64,000 nt of DNA from AC-56 sp963702195 (GTDB lineage Bacteria > Actinomycetota > Thermoleophilia > Solirubrobacterales > 70-9). The stretch covers positions 2,542,001 to 2,606,000 of the forward strand of contig OY969725.1 of NCBI GenBank assembly GCA_963702195.1, written 5' to 3'. Positions 42,409 through 50,002 of this stretch are shown here, in pieces. The notes under the pieces are model-generated. The model saw only the letters and a program-made list of their open reading frames with translations. It had not been told where the DNA came from and did not search any database. The translations under genes were made by a program, and so were the position numbers. Numbering within the stretch: the stretch's first letter is position 1; each line of letters begins with the position of its first letter.

Positions 42409-43161
42409 ATGGACCGCCTGACCTACATCGGCCACGCCACGACGCTGATCCGGCTCGAGGGGACCTCGGTCCTCACGGATCCGATGCTGCGAGGCGGACT
42501 CGGACCCCTCCGGCGCCTGGGGCCGCCACCGCCTCCGGCGCTGCCGAAGGTGCCGGACGCAGTGCTCATCTCGCACCTGCATCGGGACCACCTGGACGTC
42601 CCCTCCCTGCGGCGGATCCCGTCGAAGACCCCGCTCGTGGTCCCGCGGGGCGCGTCGCGATGGGTCGAGAGGGCGGGCCCTCACCCGATCGTGGAGGTCG
42701 GGCGCGGCGAGACCGTTTCGGTCGGCGAGGTCGCGATCACCGGGGTACCGGCCGAGCATGGCGGTCGCCGCGGTCGCTGGGGAAGCGAGATCGAGCCGCT
42801 CGGGTACGTGATCAGCGGCGGCGGCCGCACCGTCTACTTCGCGGGCGACACGGACCTCTTCGACCAGATGTCCGATATCGGCCCGGTCGACGTGGTGCTG
42901 CTGCCGGTCTGGGGCTGGGGGCCGTCAGTCGGCAAGGGTCACCTCGACCCGGAGAAGGCGGCGCGAGCCGCGGCACTCCTCCGGCCTCGGCTGGCGGTTC
43001 CGATCCACTGGGGGACCTTCTACCCGGCCGGCGTCCGGCGGCTCCGGCCCGAGCCGCTGATGGCGCCACCGCATGAGTTCGCCCGCCTGGCGCGCTCGCT
43101 GGCGCCGGGGGTCGAGGTGAGGGTCGTGGAGCCCGGGTCCGAGACATCGCTGGAGGGCTGA
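42409..43161 (+). CDS. MBL-fold metal-dependent hydrolase (UlaG-like)
   Basis: A 250-residue metallo-beta-lactamase-fold hydrolase of the UlaG/YtnP group: TYIGHATTLIRLEG at the start, metal motif SHLHRDHLD, GVPAEHGG, and FAGDTDLFD with the bridging Asp. The C-terminal AVPIHWGTFYP gives the last His. Substrate unknown; relatives include ascorbate-6-phosphate lactonase and N-acyl-phosphatidylethanolamine phospholipase D. TAAGTC at 42394-42399 may be its -10. Its stop overlaps the ATG of the holin-phosphodiesterase gene by one base, linking the two functionally. Confidence 0.8.
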   Translation: MDRLTYIGHATTLIRLEGTSVLTDPMLRGGLGPLRRLGPPPPPALPKVPDAVLISHLHRDHLDVPSLRRIPSKTPLVVPRGASRWVERAGPHPIVEVGRGETVSVGEVAITGVPAEHGGRRGRWGSEIEPLGYVISGGGRTVYFAGDTDLFDQMSDIGPVDVVLLPVWGWGPSVGKGHLDPEKAARAAALLRPRLAVPIHWGTFYPAGVRRLRPEPLMAPPHEFARLARSLAPGVEVRVVEPGSETSLEG

Positions 43162-45215
43162 TGGGCCGTTCGCATCGGATCAGGCGCGGGATCGGGAAGG
43201 CGGCGCGCGGCCTCTTGCTCTGGCTGCTGATCGCCCTGGTCTTCTGGGGGATGTCCGGGGCCCTGCCCGGCATCGACGTGCCCAGCTTCGGCGCCGTCCT
43301 GCTCACAACCGCGCTGATCGCGATCCTCCACGCGCTGCTGTGGCCGCTCTTGATCCGGCTGCTCCTGCCGCTGACCGTCCTCACCTTCGGCCTCGGCTCG
43401 CTGGTCATGAACGCGGCGCTGGTCTCGGTCTCGATCAGCATCGTCGACGGCTCGGCGCCGTCCTTCTTCGGCGCTGTCCTCCTGGCGTTCGTCCTCTCGC
43501 TCTCTCTCCTGGTCCTGGCACCCGCCGTCGGCGTCGACGACGACGCGCGGCAGCTCCGCCTCGTTCGCCGGCGCGCGCGGCGGGCGCGCAAGGGGGAGCG
43601 CACCGACGTCCCCGGCGTGATCATGTTCGAAATCGACGGGCTCTCGGAACCCGTGCTCCGGCGGGCGCTGAGCGAGGGATACGCACCGACGATGGCGCGG
43701 TGGCTCGAGGAGGGCTCGCATCATGTGATCCCGTGGGAGTGCGACCTCTCCTCGCAGACCGGCGCGAGCCAGGCGGGCCTGCTCCTCGGCAGCAACGACG
43801 ACATGCCCGCCTTCCGCTGGTACGAGAAGGAGAGCGGAAGGACGATCGTGTCCAATCACGGCAAGGACGCCGCGGAGCTCGAGCGGCGCCGGTCGGACGG
43901 CGGGGGCCTGCTCGCCGTGGGCGGCGCCAGCCGGGGGAACATGTTCTCCGGGGACGCGCCCCACTGCTCGGCGACGATGAGCGTGCTTCGCGACCGCGAG
44001 CGCGCCAGCGCGCGGGAGTACTTCGCGTACTTCGCCGATCCCTACGGATTCACGCGCACGATCGCGCTGTCTGCGTGGGACGTGCTGCTGGAGCGGCGGG
44101 CCGCCCGCCGCCAGCGAAGGCGCGGCTCAGAGCACGTCGCGCGCGGCGGTCTCTACCCCCTCATCCGCGCCTCGATCACGGTGGTCATGCGCGACCTGAA
44201 CGTCGCCACGCTCCTCGGGGACATCGTCGAGGGCGTCCCGATCTCCTACTCGACCTTCGTCGGCTACGACGAGGTCGCCCACCACTCGGGGATCGGGGCA
44301 CCCGATGCCTTCGCCGTCCTGAGGCAGCACGATGCCCAGCTCGCCCGCCTGGAGCGGGCGATCGAGCAGGCCCCGCGCCCCTATCGCCTGATCGTGTTGT
44401 CGGACCACGGCCAGACCCAGGGCCGCCCGTTTCGCCAGCGCTACCGGGTGGAGCTCGAAGACCTCGTACGGCGAGCGCTCACCGGCGGCGAGGTGTATGC
44501 GCCGCCGGCGCCCGATGAGGCGCTGAGCTCCCTCGGCGGCGTGCTCACGGACGCCCGGGATGAGCGGAACCCCGGCGCCAGGATGCTCGCCCGAGCCACG
44601 CGTGACCGGCTCGTCGACGGCGACGTCGTCCTCGGGCCAAACCGGAAGGCGGTCGAGGGCGCGCTGGCGGACGCGTCCGAGCACGCCGCCATCGTCCTCG
44701 CGTCGGGCGGGCTCGGGTTGATCTCGCTCCCCGAGCGGAGTCATCGGCTCTCGATCGGCGAGATCGAGTCCCTCCACCCGCGCCTGATCAGCACGCTGGT
44801 CGAGCATCCCGGGATCGGGTTCGTGATGGTGCGGGCCGACGGCGGCGGCGCGGTGGTGCTGGGCGGGAACGGAAGCCGGCACCTCGCGGACGACCGGGTG
44901 ACGGGACGGGACCCACTCCGGGACTTCGGGCCCACCGCGGCCGACCACCTGCGGCGCACCGACGGCTTCCCCAACTGCCCCGACATCCTCGTGAACTGCC
45001 TCTATGACGCCGAGGCGAACGAGGTTGCGCCATTCGAGGAGTTCATGGGCTCACACGGCGCGCTCGGCGGCTGGCAGATGCGGCCGTTCGCCCTGGTGCC
45101 GGCCTCATGGAGCGAGCCCGAGCAGCCGATCGTTGGCGTGCGTGCGATGCACGACGAGCTCAGACGCTGGCTGACCGAGACCGGCCTCGAGCTGAGACCG
45201 CACGCCCGGCTGTGA
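43161..45215 (+). CDS. Membrane phosphodiesterase: phage_holin_4_2 domain + alkaline-phosphatase-fold domain
   Basis: A 684-residue protein. Residues 1-140 are the four-helix phage_holin_4_2 (YvlD-like) membrane domain, for example VLLTTALIAILHALLWPLLI and FLGLGSLVMNAAL-type segments. Residues from about 150 on are a type I phosphodiesterase/nucleotide pyrophosphatase-like domain: VIMFEIDGLSEPVL with the metal Asp, QTGASQAGLLLG with the nucleophilic Thr/Ser region, GYDEVAHHSG and VLSDHGQTQG with metal ligands. The catalytic part should face the cytoplasm or outside depending on topology; substrates might be phosphodiesters of lipids or polymers. It starts inside the preceding stop and is followed by a universal-stress gene. 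Confidence 0.8.
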   Translation: MGRSHRIRRGIGKAARGLLLWLLIALVFWGMSGALPGIDVPSFGAVLLTTALIAILHALLWPLLIRLLLPLTVLTFGLGSLVMNAALVSVSISIVDGSAPSFFGAVLLAFVLSLSLLVLAPAVGVDDDARQLRLVRRRARRARKGERTDVPGVIMFEIDGLSEPVLRRALSEGYAPTMARWLEEGSHHVIPWECDLSSQTGASQAGLLLGSNDDMPAFRWYEKESGRTIVSNHGKDAAELERRRSDGGGLLAVGGASRGNMFSGDAPHCSATMSVLRDRERASAREYFAYFADPYGFTRTIALSAWDVLLERRAARRQRRRGSEHVARGGLYPLIRASITVVMRDLNVATLLGDIVEGVPISYSTFVGYDEVAHHSGIGAPDAFAVLRQHDAQLARLERAIEQAPRPYRLIVLSDHGQTQGRPFRQRYRVELEDLVRRALTGGEVYAPPAPDEALSSLGGVLTDARDERNPGARMLARATRDRLVDGDVVLGPNRKAVEGALADASEHAAIVLASGGLGLISLPERSHRLSIGEIESLHPRLISTLVEHPGIGFVMVRADGGGAVVLGGNGSRHLADDRVTGRDPLRDFGPTAADHLRRTDGFPNCPDILVNCLYDAEANEVAPFEEFMGSHGALGGWQMRPFALVPASWSEPEQPIVGVRAMHDELRRWLTETGLELRPHARL

Positions 45216-45220
45216 GCGGC

Positions 45221-45226
45221 TAGCGT
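45221..45226 (+). promoter_or_regulatory. -10-like hexamer for the universal stress gene
   Basis: TAGCGT, seven bases before GTG 45234, again implying a leaderless or near-leaderless transcript. Confidence 0.3.
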
Positions 45227-45233
45227 TGCTTGC

Positions 45234-45716
45234 GTGAACGCCTCGGCCTCGCCCGTGTTGATCGCATACGACGGCTCCGATGCCGCCAAGCGGGCCGTCA
45301 GCGCGGCCGCCGAGCTCTTCGGTGGGCGCCACGCGTACGTCATCACCGTGTGGGAGCCGGGCCTGGCCTACGCCATGTCCGACCTGGAGCCGACCGGTCC
45401 TGAGCTCTCGCCGATCCCGATGGACATCCAGGGGACTCAGGAGCTCGAGGACGAGCTACAAGTTCACGCCCGCCGCACCGCGGCCGAGGGAGCCGAGCTG
45501 GCCAAGACCGCCGGCCTGGACTGCGAGGCGCTCGTCGTCGCCGAGCGGGTCAGCGTTGCCGAGGCCCTGGTTGAGGTGGCCAACAAGCAGTCGGTTGCCG
45601 CGATCGTCGTCGGCTCACGAGGCCTGACCGGCCTGCGCGCCAGGCTCGAGGGAAGCACCTCCTCGGCGGTCCTGAAGCACGCTGCGTGCCCCGTAGTCGT
45701 CGTCCACAACGACTGA
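45234..45716 (+). CDS. Universal stress protein, UspA family
   Basis: A 160-residue single-domain Usp. Conserved parts are VLIAYDGSDAAKRAVSAA at the first strand and the ATP-binding loop VVGSRGLTGLRARLEGSTSS (G-2x-G-9x-G-S pattern), so it belongs to the ATP-binding class. A loop with LAYAMSDLEPTGPELSPIP after the second strand is longer than usual. It begins 18 bases after the phosphodiesterase gene and may be a member of that transcript or have its own promoter. Confidence 0.88.
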   Translation: MNASASPVLIAYDGSDAAKRAVSAAAELFGGRHAYVITVWEPGLAYAMSDLEPTGPELSPIPMDIQGTQELEDELQVHARRTAAEGAELAKTAGLDCEALVVAERVSVAEALVEVANKQSVAAIVVGSRGLTGLRARLEGSTSSAVLKHAACPVVVVHND

Positions 45717-45766
45717 CGACCGCAGCCCACCTCGCTCCGGCAGGGAACCTCTCAGACCTGGCGAAT

Positions 45767-45780
45767 GTGCGTACACGCAC
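45767..45780. promoter_or_regulatory. Inverted repeat upstream of the DUF7144 gene
   Basis: GTGCGT, two bases, ACGCAC: a perfect six-base inverted repeat 22 bases before ATG 45803. It could be an operator; no regulator is known. Confidence 0.2.
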
Positions 45781-45802
45781 AAGCTAGAGAAGGGGCGGAC
45801 CA

Positions 45803-46189
45803 ATGGAAAGTGGAGTCCAGGAGCGGCAACCCACCGGCTGGACGGTGTTCGCGGGCATGGTGCTCGTCATCGTCGGCTCGATCGATGCCCTGTGGGGACT
45901 CGCCGGGATCCTCAACGATCAGGTGATCGTCGTCGGAGGGCACGGAGCGATCATCGCCGACATCACGACGTGGGGATGGGTCCACCTCATCCTCGGATCG
46001 ATCATGGCCCTGACGGGCATGGCGCTCTTTACGGGAAGCCCGACGGCTCGATGGATCGCGGTCTTCTTCGTGGCCGTGAACGCCATCTCGCAGATCGTCT
46101 GGTTCCCGCTCGCCCCGCTGTGGGCGTTCCTGCTCATCCTCCTCGACGTCACGATCATCTACCACCTGACCGCGCGCTGGGACTCCTAG
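45803..46189 (+). CDS. DUF7144 family four-helix membrane protein
   Basis: A 128-residue integral membrane protein with four helices: VFAGMVLVIVGSIDALWGLA, VHLILGSIMALTGMALF, WIAVFFVAVNAISQIVWFPL and LLILLDVTIIYHLTARW. The spacing and the TTWGWVHLILG signature identify the DUF7144 family, common in actinobacteria and of unknown function. A purine-rich AGAAGGGG ribosome site precedes ATG 45803. An IS481-type element follows nine bases after its stop. Confidence 0.85.
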   Translation: MESGVQERQPTGWTVFAGMVLVIVGSIDALWGLAGILNDQVIVVGGHGAIIADITTWGWVHLILGSIMALTGMALFTGSPTARWIAVFFVAVNAISQIVWFPLAPLWAFLLILLDVTIIYHLTARWDS

Positions 46190-46204
46190 GGCTCTAGCTG
46201 AACC

Positions 46205-46224
46205 GCCCACACACGTTGTGAACA
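46205..46224 (+). repeat. IS481-type left terminal inverted repeat
   Basis: GCCCAC, four variable bases, GTTGTGAACA; pairs with 47228-47247 at 16 of 20 positions or better. Confidence 0.75.
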
Positions 46225-46293
46225 GCTGAAAAGCCATCCGGGTCCACCCAGAGGCTTGGGGTGTTCGACGCCCCAACACTCAGGAGGACCCGG

Positions 46294-47258
46294 ATGAAGG
46301 TTCACGCTAACGCCGCACTCGGACCGGCAGGCCGCATCGCGCTCTGCGAGGCGATCGAGTCGGGGATGACGTTGAGGGCGGCGGCCGCCGCCCTCAACGT
46401 CGCTCCAGCGACCGCCCATCGCTGGTGGCATCGCCGCCAGGCGGCGAGCGCCGAGGAGCTCGCCTCGGCCAGCTGGCTTTGCGATCGCTCCTCACGGCCC
46501 CATCGCCAACCCCGACGCCTGTCGAGGACCGAGGAGGAGCCGATCCTGAGGGCTCGGCGCGAGACCGGTCTTGGCCCGGGCCGCCTGGCCGGAATCTGCC
46601 GGCGGGCCCGTTCGACGGTCTGGAAGGTGCTCTGGCGCCACGGCCTCTCGCGGCGCCGGCGCTCACCTCGGGCGAGCTACCGCCGCTATGAGTGGTCGCG
46701 GCCGGGGGCACTGCTTCACGTCGACATGGCTCGTCTGGCGCGCTTTGAGCGCCCCGGGCATCGCGCCGAGGGCAAGCGCACCGAGAAGAACCGAAACCGC
46801 GGCGCCGGCTACGTCTGGCTTCACTGCGTCATCGATGACCACAGTCGCTATGCCTACGTCGAGCAGCGCCCGGACCAGGACGCGGCCACGGCTGCCGCGG
46901 TGCTCGAGCGCGCGATCGCCCACTTCCAGGAGCTCGGGATGGAGCCGCCGGAGGCGGTGATGAGCGACAACGCATTCGCCTATCGGCGCTCGTTCGCGTT
47001 CCGCGGAGCGCTCGAGCGCCGGCGACTGCGCCAGATCCTGACGCCGCCCTACACGCCGCGCTGGAACGGCAAGGTTGAGCGCTTCATCCAACGCTGAAGC
47101 GCGAGTGGGCCTACGCGCACTCGTGGCCTTCCTCAACCGAGCGCTCGCGGGCCTTGGCATCCTTCCTTCGCTACTACAACCGGCGACGCCCCCACAGCTC
47201 ACTGGGTGACCGGCCGCCGATCAGCCGTGTTCACAACCTCCGTGGGCAGGACATCTAG
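46294..47258 (+). pseudogene. IS481-family transposase, frameshifted near the C-terminus
   Basis: DDE transposase with an N-terminal helix-turn-helix (MTLRAAAAALNVAPATAHRW) and an rve-type catalytic core: HVDMARL, VMSDNAFAYRR and KVERFIQ supply Asp, Asp and Glu. ATG 46294 has a good CAGGAGG site. The frame stops at 47097, directly after ERFIQR. One base earlier in the expected protein an A seems missing; inserting it gives FIQTLKREWAYAHSW and continues through FLRYYNRRRPHSSLGDRPP to a stop at 47258 inside the right-hand CTAG. All three catalytic residues precede the lesion, so partial activity cannot be excluded. Sequencing error is the alternative explanation. Confidence 0.85.
47228..47247 (-). 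repeat. IS481-type right terminal inverted repeat
   Basis: TGTTCACAAC, four variable bases, GTGGGC. It lies within the last codons of the transposase, as is common in IS481 elements. Confidence 0.75.
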
Positions 47259-48124
47259 AGCTCGGGCACGTCAGCGCCAAGGGGCGTGAAGCGGGCGCGG
47301 CGGACTTCGACGCCGTCGCCCGCTCGCTCGCCCAGCGCCTTGGAGACCTTGCCGGTGTCCTGCCAGAAGCACCAGTAGAGGACCGCAGGGCCGGCGCCGG
47401 AGACCGTGGCCCCGATCGCCCCGATGTCGGAGGCGAGCGACAGGAGCTCGAGCGAGCGCGGATAGACCGCCGCGCGACGCTGCTGGTGAAGGCGATCGGC
47501 GAGCCCGCGCGAGATCAGCGTCAGGTCCGATCGCTCGATTCCCAGCACCAGGTGGGAGGCCGCCGCGATGTTGGCGACCGCGTCGGTCATCGAAACCTCC
47601 GCCGGGAGCGCCGCGCGGGCGGCCTCGGTCGAGACCTCATCCGACGGGATCGCCAGGACACCCTCCACACCCTGCGGGGGTTCCAATCGCGTGGGGACTG
47701 CATCCAGGGCGCAGACGGCGAAGCCGCCGAAGAGCGCGGCGGCGACGTTGTCCGGATGGCCCTCGATCTCGACCGCGTGGCGGTAGATGTCGGGCGGATC
47801 GAGACCGAGCTCGTAGAGGTGGTCCGCGGCGAGCAGCCCCGCCACGATCGCCGCGGCGCTGGAGCCGAGGCCGCGCGCCACCGGGATGTCGCTGCGGATC
47901 GCGAACCGCAGGCCATCCGCGCTGTGCAGCCGCTCGAAGGCGCGCACGCAGAGGTTGTCGCGGTCGGTGGGCAGCCCCTCTCCCCCAGCTGCCACCTCGA
48001 ACGCGCCTGACTCCGACACCTCGAGCTCGAGGTGGATGTCGAGAGCGGCGGCGAGGACGTCGTAGCCGGGACCCAGGTTGGCCGAGGAGGCGGGCACCCG
48101 GACCAGGCGCCTGCGGCCGGTCAT
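47255..48124 (-). CDS. thrB: Homoserine kinase
   Basis: A 289-residue GHMP-family kinase that phosphorylates homoserine in threonine synthesis. The N-terminal VRVPASSANLGPGYDVLAAA, the ATP loop PVARGLGSSAAAIVAG and the C-terminal ATVSGAGPAVLYW are the three GHMP motifs. ATG 48124 is used since longer frames add unrelated residues. Its TAG stop is part of the CTAG at which the IS481-type element inserted, so the coding sequence is untouched but its native 3' flank, including any terminator, has been displaced. No thrC or hom gene is in the window. Confidence 0.92.
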   Translation of the reverse strand: MTGRRRLVRVPASSANLGPGYDVLAAALDIHLELEVSESGAFEVAAGGEGLPTDRDNLCVRAFERLHSADGLRFAIRSDIPVARGLGSSAAAIVAGLLAADHLYELGLDPPDIYRHAVEIEGHPDNVAAALFGGFAVCALDAVPTRLEPPQGVEGVLAIPSDEVSTEAARAALPAEVSMTDAVANIAAASHLVLGIERSDLTLISRGLADRLHQQRRAAVYPRSLELLSLASDIGAIGATVSGAGPAVLYWCFWQDTGKVSKALGERAGDGVEVRRARFTPLGADVPEL

Positions 48125-48128
48125 CGAA

Positions 48129-48671
48129 TCATTGCTTCCACTTGATCGAGCACCCGACCGGGTCGGTGGCCGTGCGCGGCGGATCGGTGCCGGCGAGCAC
48201 CGCGTCGAGGGCCTCGCGCAGCCATGCGGCGTTCTCGGCGGGCTCCATGTGGTCGGCGTCGGCGGCACCCTCGTAGCGGACCCGCAGGTCGGCGTCCAGC
48301 ACGTAGAGGTGCGGGGTCACCTGGGCCGCCCAGGCCCTGGCCGCGTCCTGGCTTTCGTCGTGGAGGTACGGGAAGGGCCAGCTCTCGGCCTCCACCCGCT
48401 CGCGCATGGCCTCCAGCGAGTCGTGCGGGTAGCGCTCGGCGTCGTTGGAGTTGACGGCCAGAAAGCGCACGCCGCGGCCCTCGTAGTCGCGGGCCGCCTG
48501 GACGATGCGATCGTGCCAGCCGAGCGCGTACGGACAGTGGTTGCAGGTCCACACCACCACGGTGGCCGGCGCCTCTTCGGGCATGGGGAGCGTATGGACG
48601 GTCCCATGGGTGTCGGGGAGCTCCAGCTCCGGTGCGAGCTGCCCGACCTTCGTCGCTGTCGCCTGAGCCAT
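48129..48671 (-). CDS. Thioredoxin-fold protein (AhpC/TSA-like)
   Basis: A 180-residue thioredoxin-fold protein of the peroxiredoxin-like group. The active-site segment is VWTCNHCPYALGWHD, a C-x-x-C with following Pro, and the cis-Pro strand is VTPHLYVLDADLRVRYEG. No signal peptide, so cytoplasmic. This subgroup is often annotated thioredoxin family protein; the redox partner is unknown. It lies four bases upstream of thrB and overlaps the next gene by one base (TGATG), so the three genes are probably co-transcribed. Confidence 0.8.
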   Translation of the reverse strand: MAQATATKVGQLAPELELPDTHGTVHTLPMPEEAPATVVVWTCNHCPYALGWHDRIVQAARDYEGRGVRFLAVNSNDAERYPHDSLEAMRERVEAESWPFPYLHDESQDAARAWAAQVTPHLYVLDADLRVRYEGAADADHMEPAENAAWLREALDAVLAGTDPPRTATDPVGCSIKWKQ

Positions 48672-49009
48672 CAGTCGCCTCCTCTCATCGCGTCAAGCAG
48701 AGTCTGCCGCACCTCGCCGCGAGCCGGCAGCGGCGAGATCCGCCCGTCCGCCAGGCGGTACACCCGGCAGCTGAGGCCGACGGGCTCGTCCGGCACGGGC
48801 TGGACGTCGCGCCCGTCGACCCGGATCGTCGGGGACCCGACGAACTGCTCGCGCTCGGCGTCGGAATCGGTGGAGACTTCGCGGACCTCGATCGCTTCGG
48901 TGTCGAGGCCGAGTGACCCCATCTCGTCTCGCAGGATCGCGAGCGCCTCATCGGTGCTCGGGCAGCCCTCCCACCAGAGGAGCTCGACGCTCGGCGTCCT
49001 GGCCGCCAT
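48671..49009 (-). CDS. Thioredoxin-like protein, single active-site Cys
   Basis: A 112-residue thioredoxin-fold protein: VELLWWEGCPSTDEALAIL has the redox Cys followed by Pro-Ser rather than a second Cys, and GSPTIRVDGRDVQP is the cis-Pro strand. Similar small proteins are found in mercury and arsenic resistance and as glutaredoxin-like factors. A second Cys (LSCRVYRLADG) lies near the C-terminus and may pair with the first. It is translationally coupled to the downstream thioredoxin-fold gene. Confidence 0.65.
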   Translation of the reverse strand: MAARTPSVELLWWEGCPSTDEALAILRDEMGSLGLDTEAIEVREVSTDSDAEREQFVGSPTIRVDGRDVQPVPDEPVGLSCRVYRLADGRISPLPARGEVRQTLLDAMRGGD

Positions 49010-49014
49010 CTCCG

Positions 49015-49998
49015 CTAGGCGAGAGCGCCCGCGCGCCCGTAGACGGCGCCAGCGACGATCGCGCCGGCCGGCACCTGTGCCCCGGGGAGCACGACCGCGT
49101 GCTTGACGAACGCGCCGGCGGCGACGGCGGAGCCGTCGCCGATCACGAGCGGTCCGTCAAGGCGGGCGCCGGGATCAAGATCGCACCCTTCGCCCACCAG
49201 GACCGGCCCGTCGATCCCCGCCTCGCCCGCCTCCTCGGCAGCGCCGCCGCCGGCGGGGTCGAGGAGCGTTCCGGCGCCCTCGACGGCCACAGCGCCCTCC
49301 AGCACGTCCATGTTCCCCTGGATGTACTCGGGAAGGGAGCCGACGTCGTTCCAGTAGGAGTCGATCTTGTGGACGTGAAACGCCACATCGTTGGACAGCA
49401 GCGCCGGGAAGACCTCGAGCGCGAAGTCGACCGCGTGCTTGTCGGGGAAGTAGTCGAAGATCTCGGGCTCGAGGATGTAGATCATGCAGCTGGCCAGATC
49501 CGACAGGGCCTCGGCCGGGTCCGGCTTCTCCTGGAATCCCTGGATCCGCCCGTCCGCGCCGGCGATCACCACCCCGAACTCGCTGACGTTCGGGACCTGC
49601 TTGACCGCGAGGGTCGCGATGCCGCCGTTGGTGTTGTGCGCGGCCACGAGCGCGGCGAGGTCGATGTCGGTGAGCGCGTCGGCGGCCATCACCAGGAACG
49701 GATCGTCGCCGAAGAACGACGAGACGTTCCGCACCCCGCCGGCGGTCCCCATCAGCTCATCCTCGTAGCTGTAGGTGAGCTCGACGCCGAGCTCGGACCC
49801 GTCGCCGAACCGGTTGCGGATCGTGTCCGGGAACCAGTGGAGGTTGGCGATCACCTCGCTGAACCCATGCCGCGGCAGCAGCCTGAGGATGTGCTCCATG
49901 ATCGGTCGATTGACGACCGGCACCATCGGCTTGGGGACCTCGTAGGTGAGCGGGCGCAGGCGGGTCCCCAGGCCCGCCGCCATCACCATGGCCTTCAT
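49015..49998 (-). CDS. Sugar nucleotidyltransferase (mannose-1-P guanylyltransferase type)
   Basis: A 327-residue NTP-transferase with a left-handed-helix-like tail. The nucleotide signature is VMAAGLGTRLRPLTYEVPKP, with FLVMAADALTDIDL as the metal/catalytic strand and FQEKPDP downstream. The C-terminal third has hexapeptide-like repeats. It should activate a sugar phosphate, GDP-mannose or dTDP/UDP-glucose type, for cell-envelope glycans; the sugar is not certain. Note MAADALTD in place of the usual NGD. A second gene of this family is at 54599-55639. It is five bases from ahcY. Confidence 0.8.
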   Translation of the reverse strand: MKAMVMAAGLGTRLRPLTYEVPKPMVPVVNRPIMEHILRLLPRHGFSEVIANLHWFPDTIRNRFGDGSELGVELTYSYEDELMGTAGGVRNVSSFFGDDPFLVMAADALTDIDLAALVAAHNTNGGIATLAVKQVPNVSEFGVVIAGADGRIQGFQEKPDPAEALSDLASCMIYILEPEIFDYFPDKHAVDFALEVFPALLSNDVAFHVHKIDSYWNDVGSLPEYIQGNMDVLEGAVAVEGAGTLLDPAGGGAAEEAGEAGIDGPVLVGEGCDLDPGARLDGPLVIGDGSAVAAGAFVKHAVVLPGAQVPAGAIVAGAVYGRAGALA

Positions 49999-50002
49999 CG
50001 GG

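Larger units (their letters stand above)
46198..47253 (+). mobile_element. IS481-type insertion sequence
   Basis: About 1.06 kb. Imperfect terminal inverted repeats: GCCCAC-N4-GTTGTGAACA at 46205-46224 and its complement at 47228-47247; the alignment extends outward to TG...CA ends. TCTAG occurs directly outside both ends (46193-46197 and 47254-47258), fitting the CTAG-centred target preference known for IS481. It carries one transposase gene with a frameshift. Confidence 0.8.
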
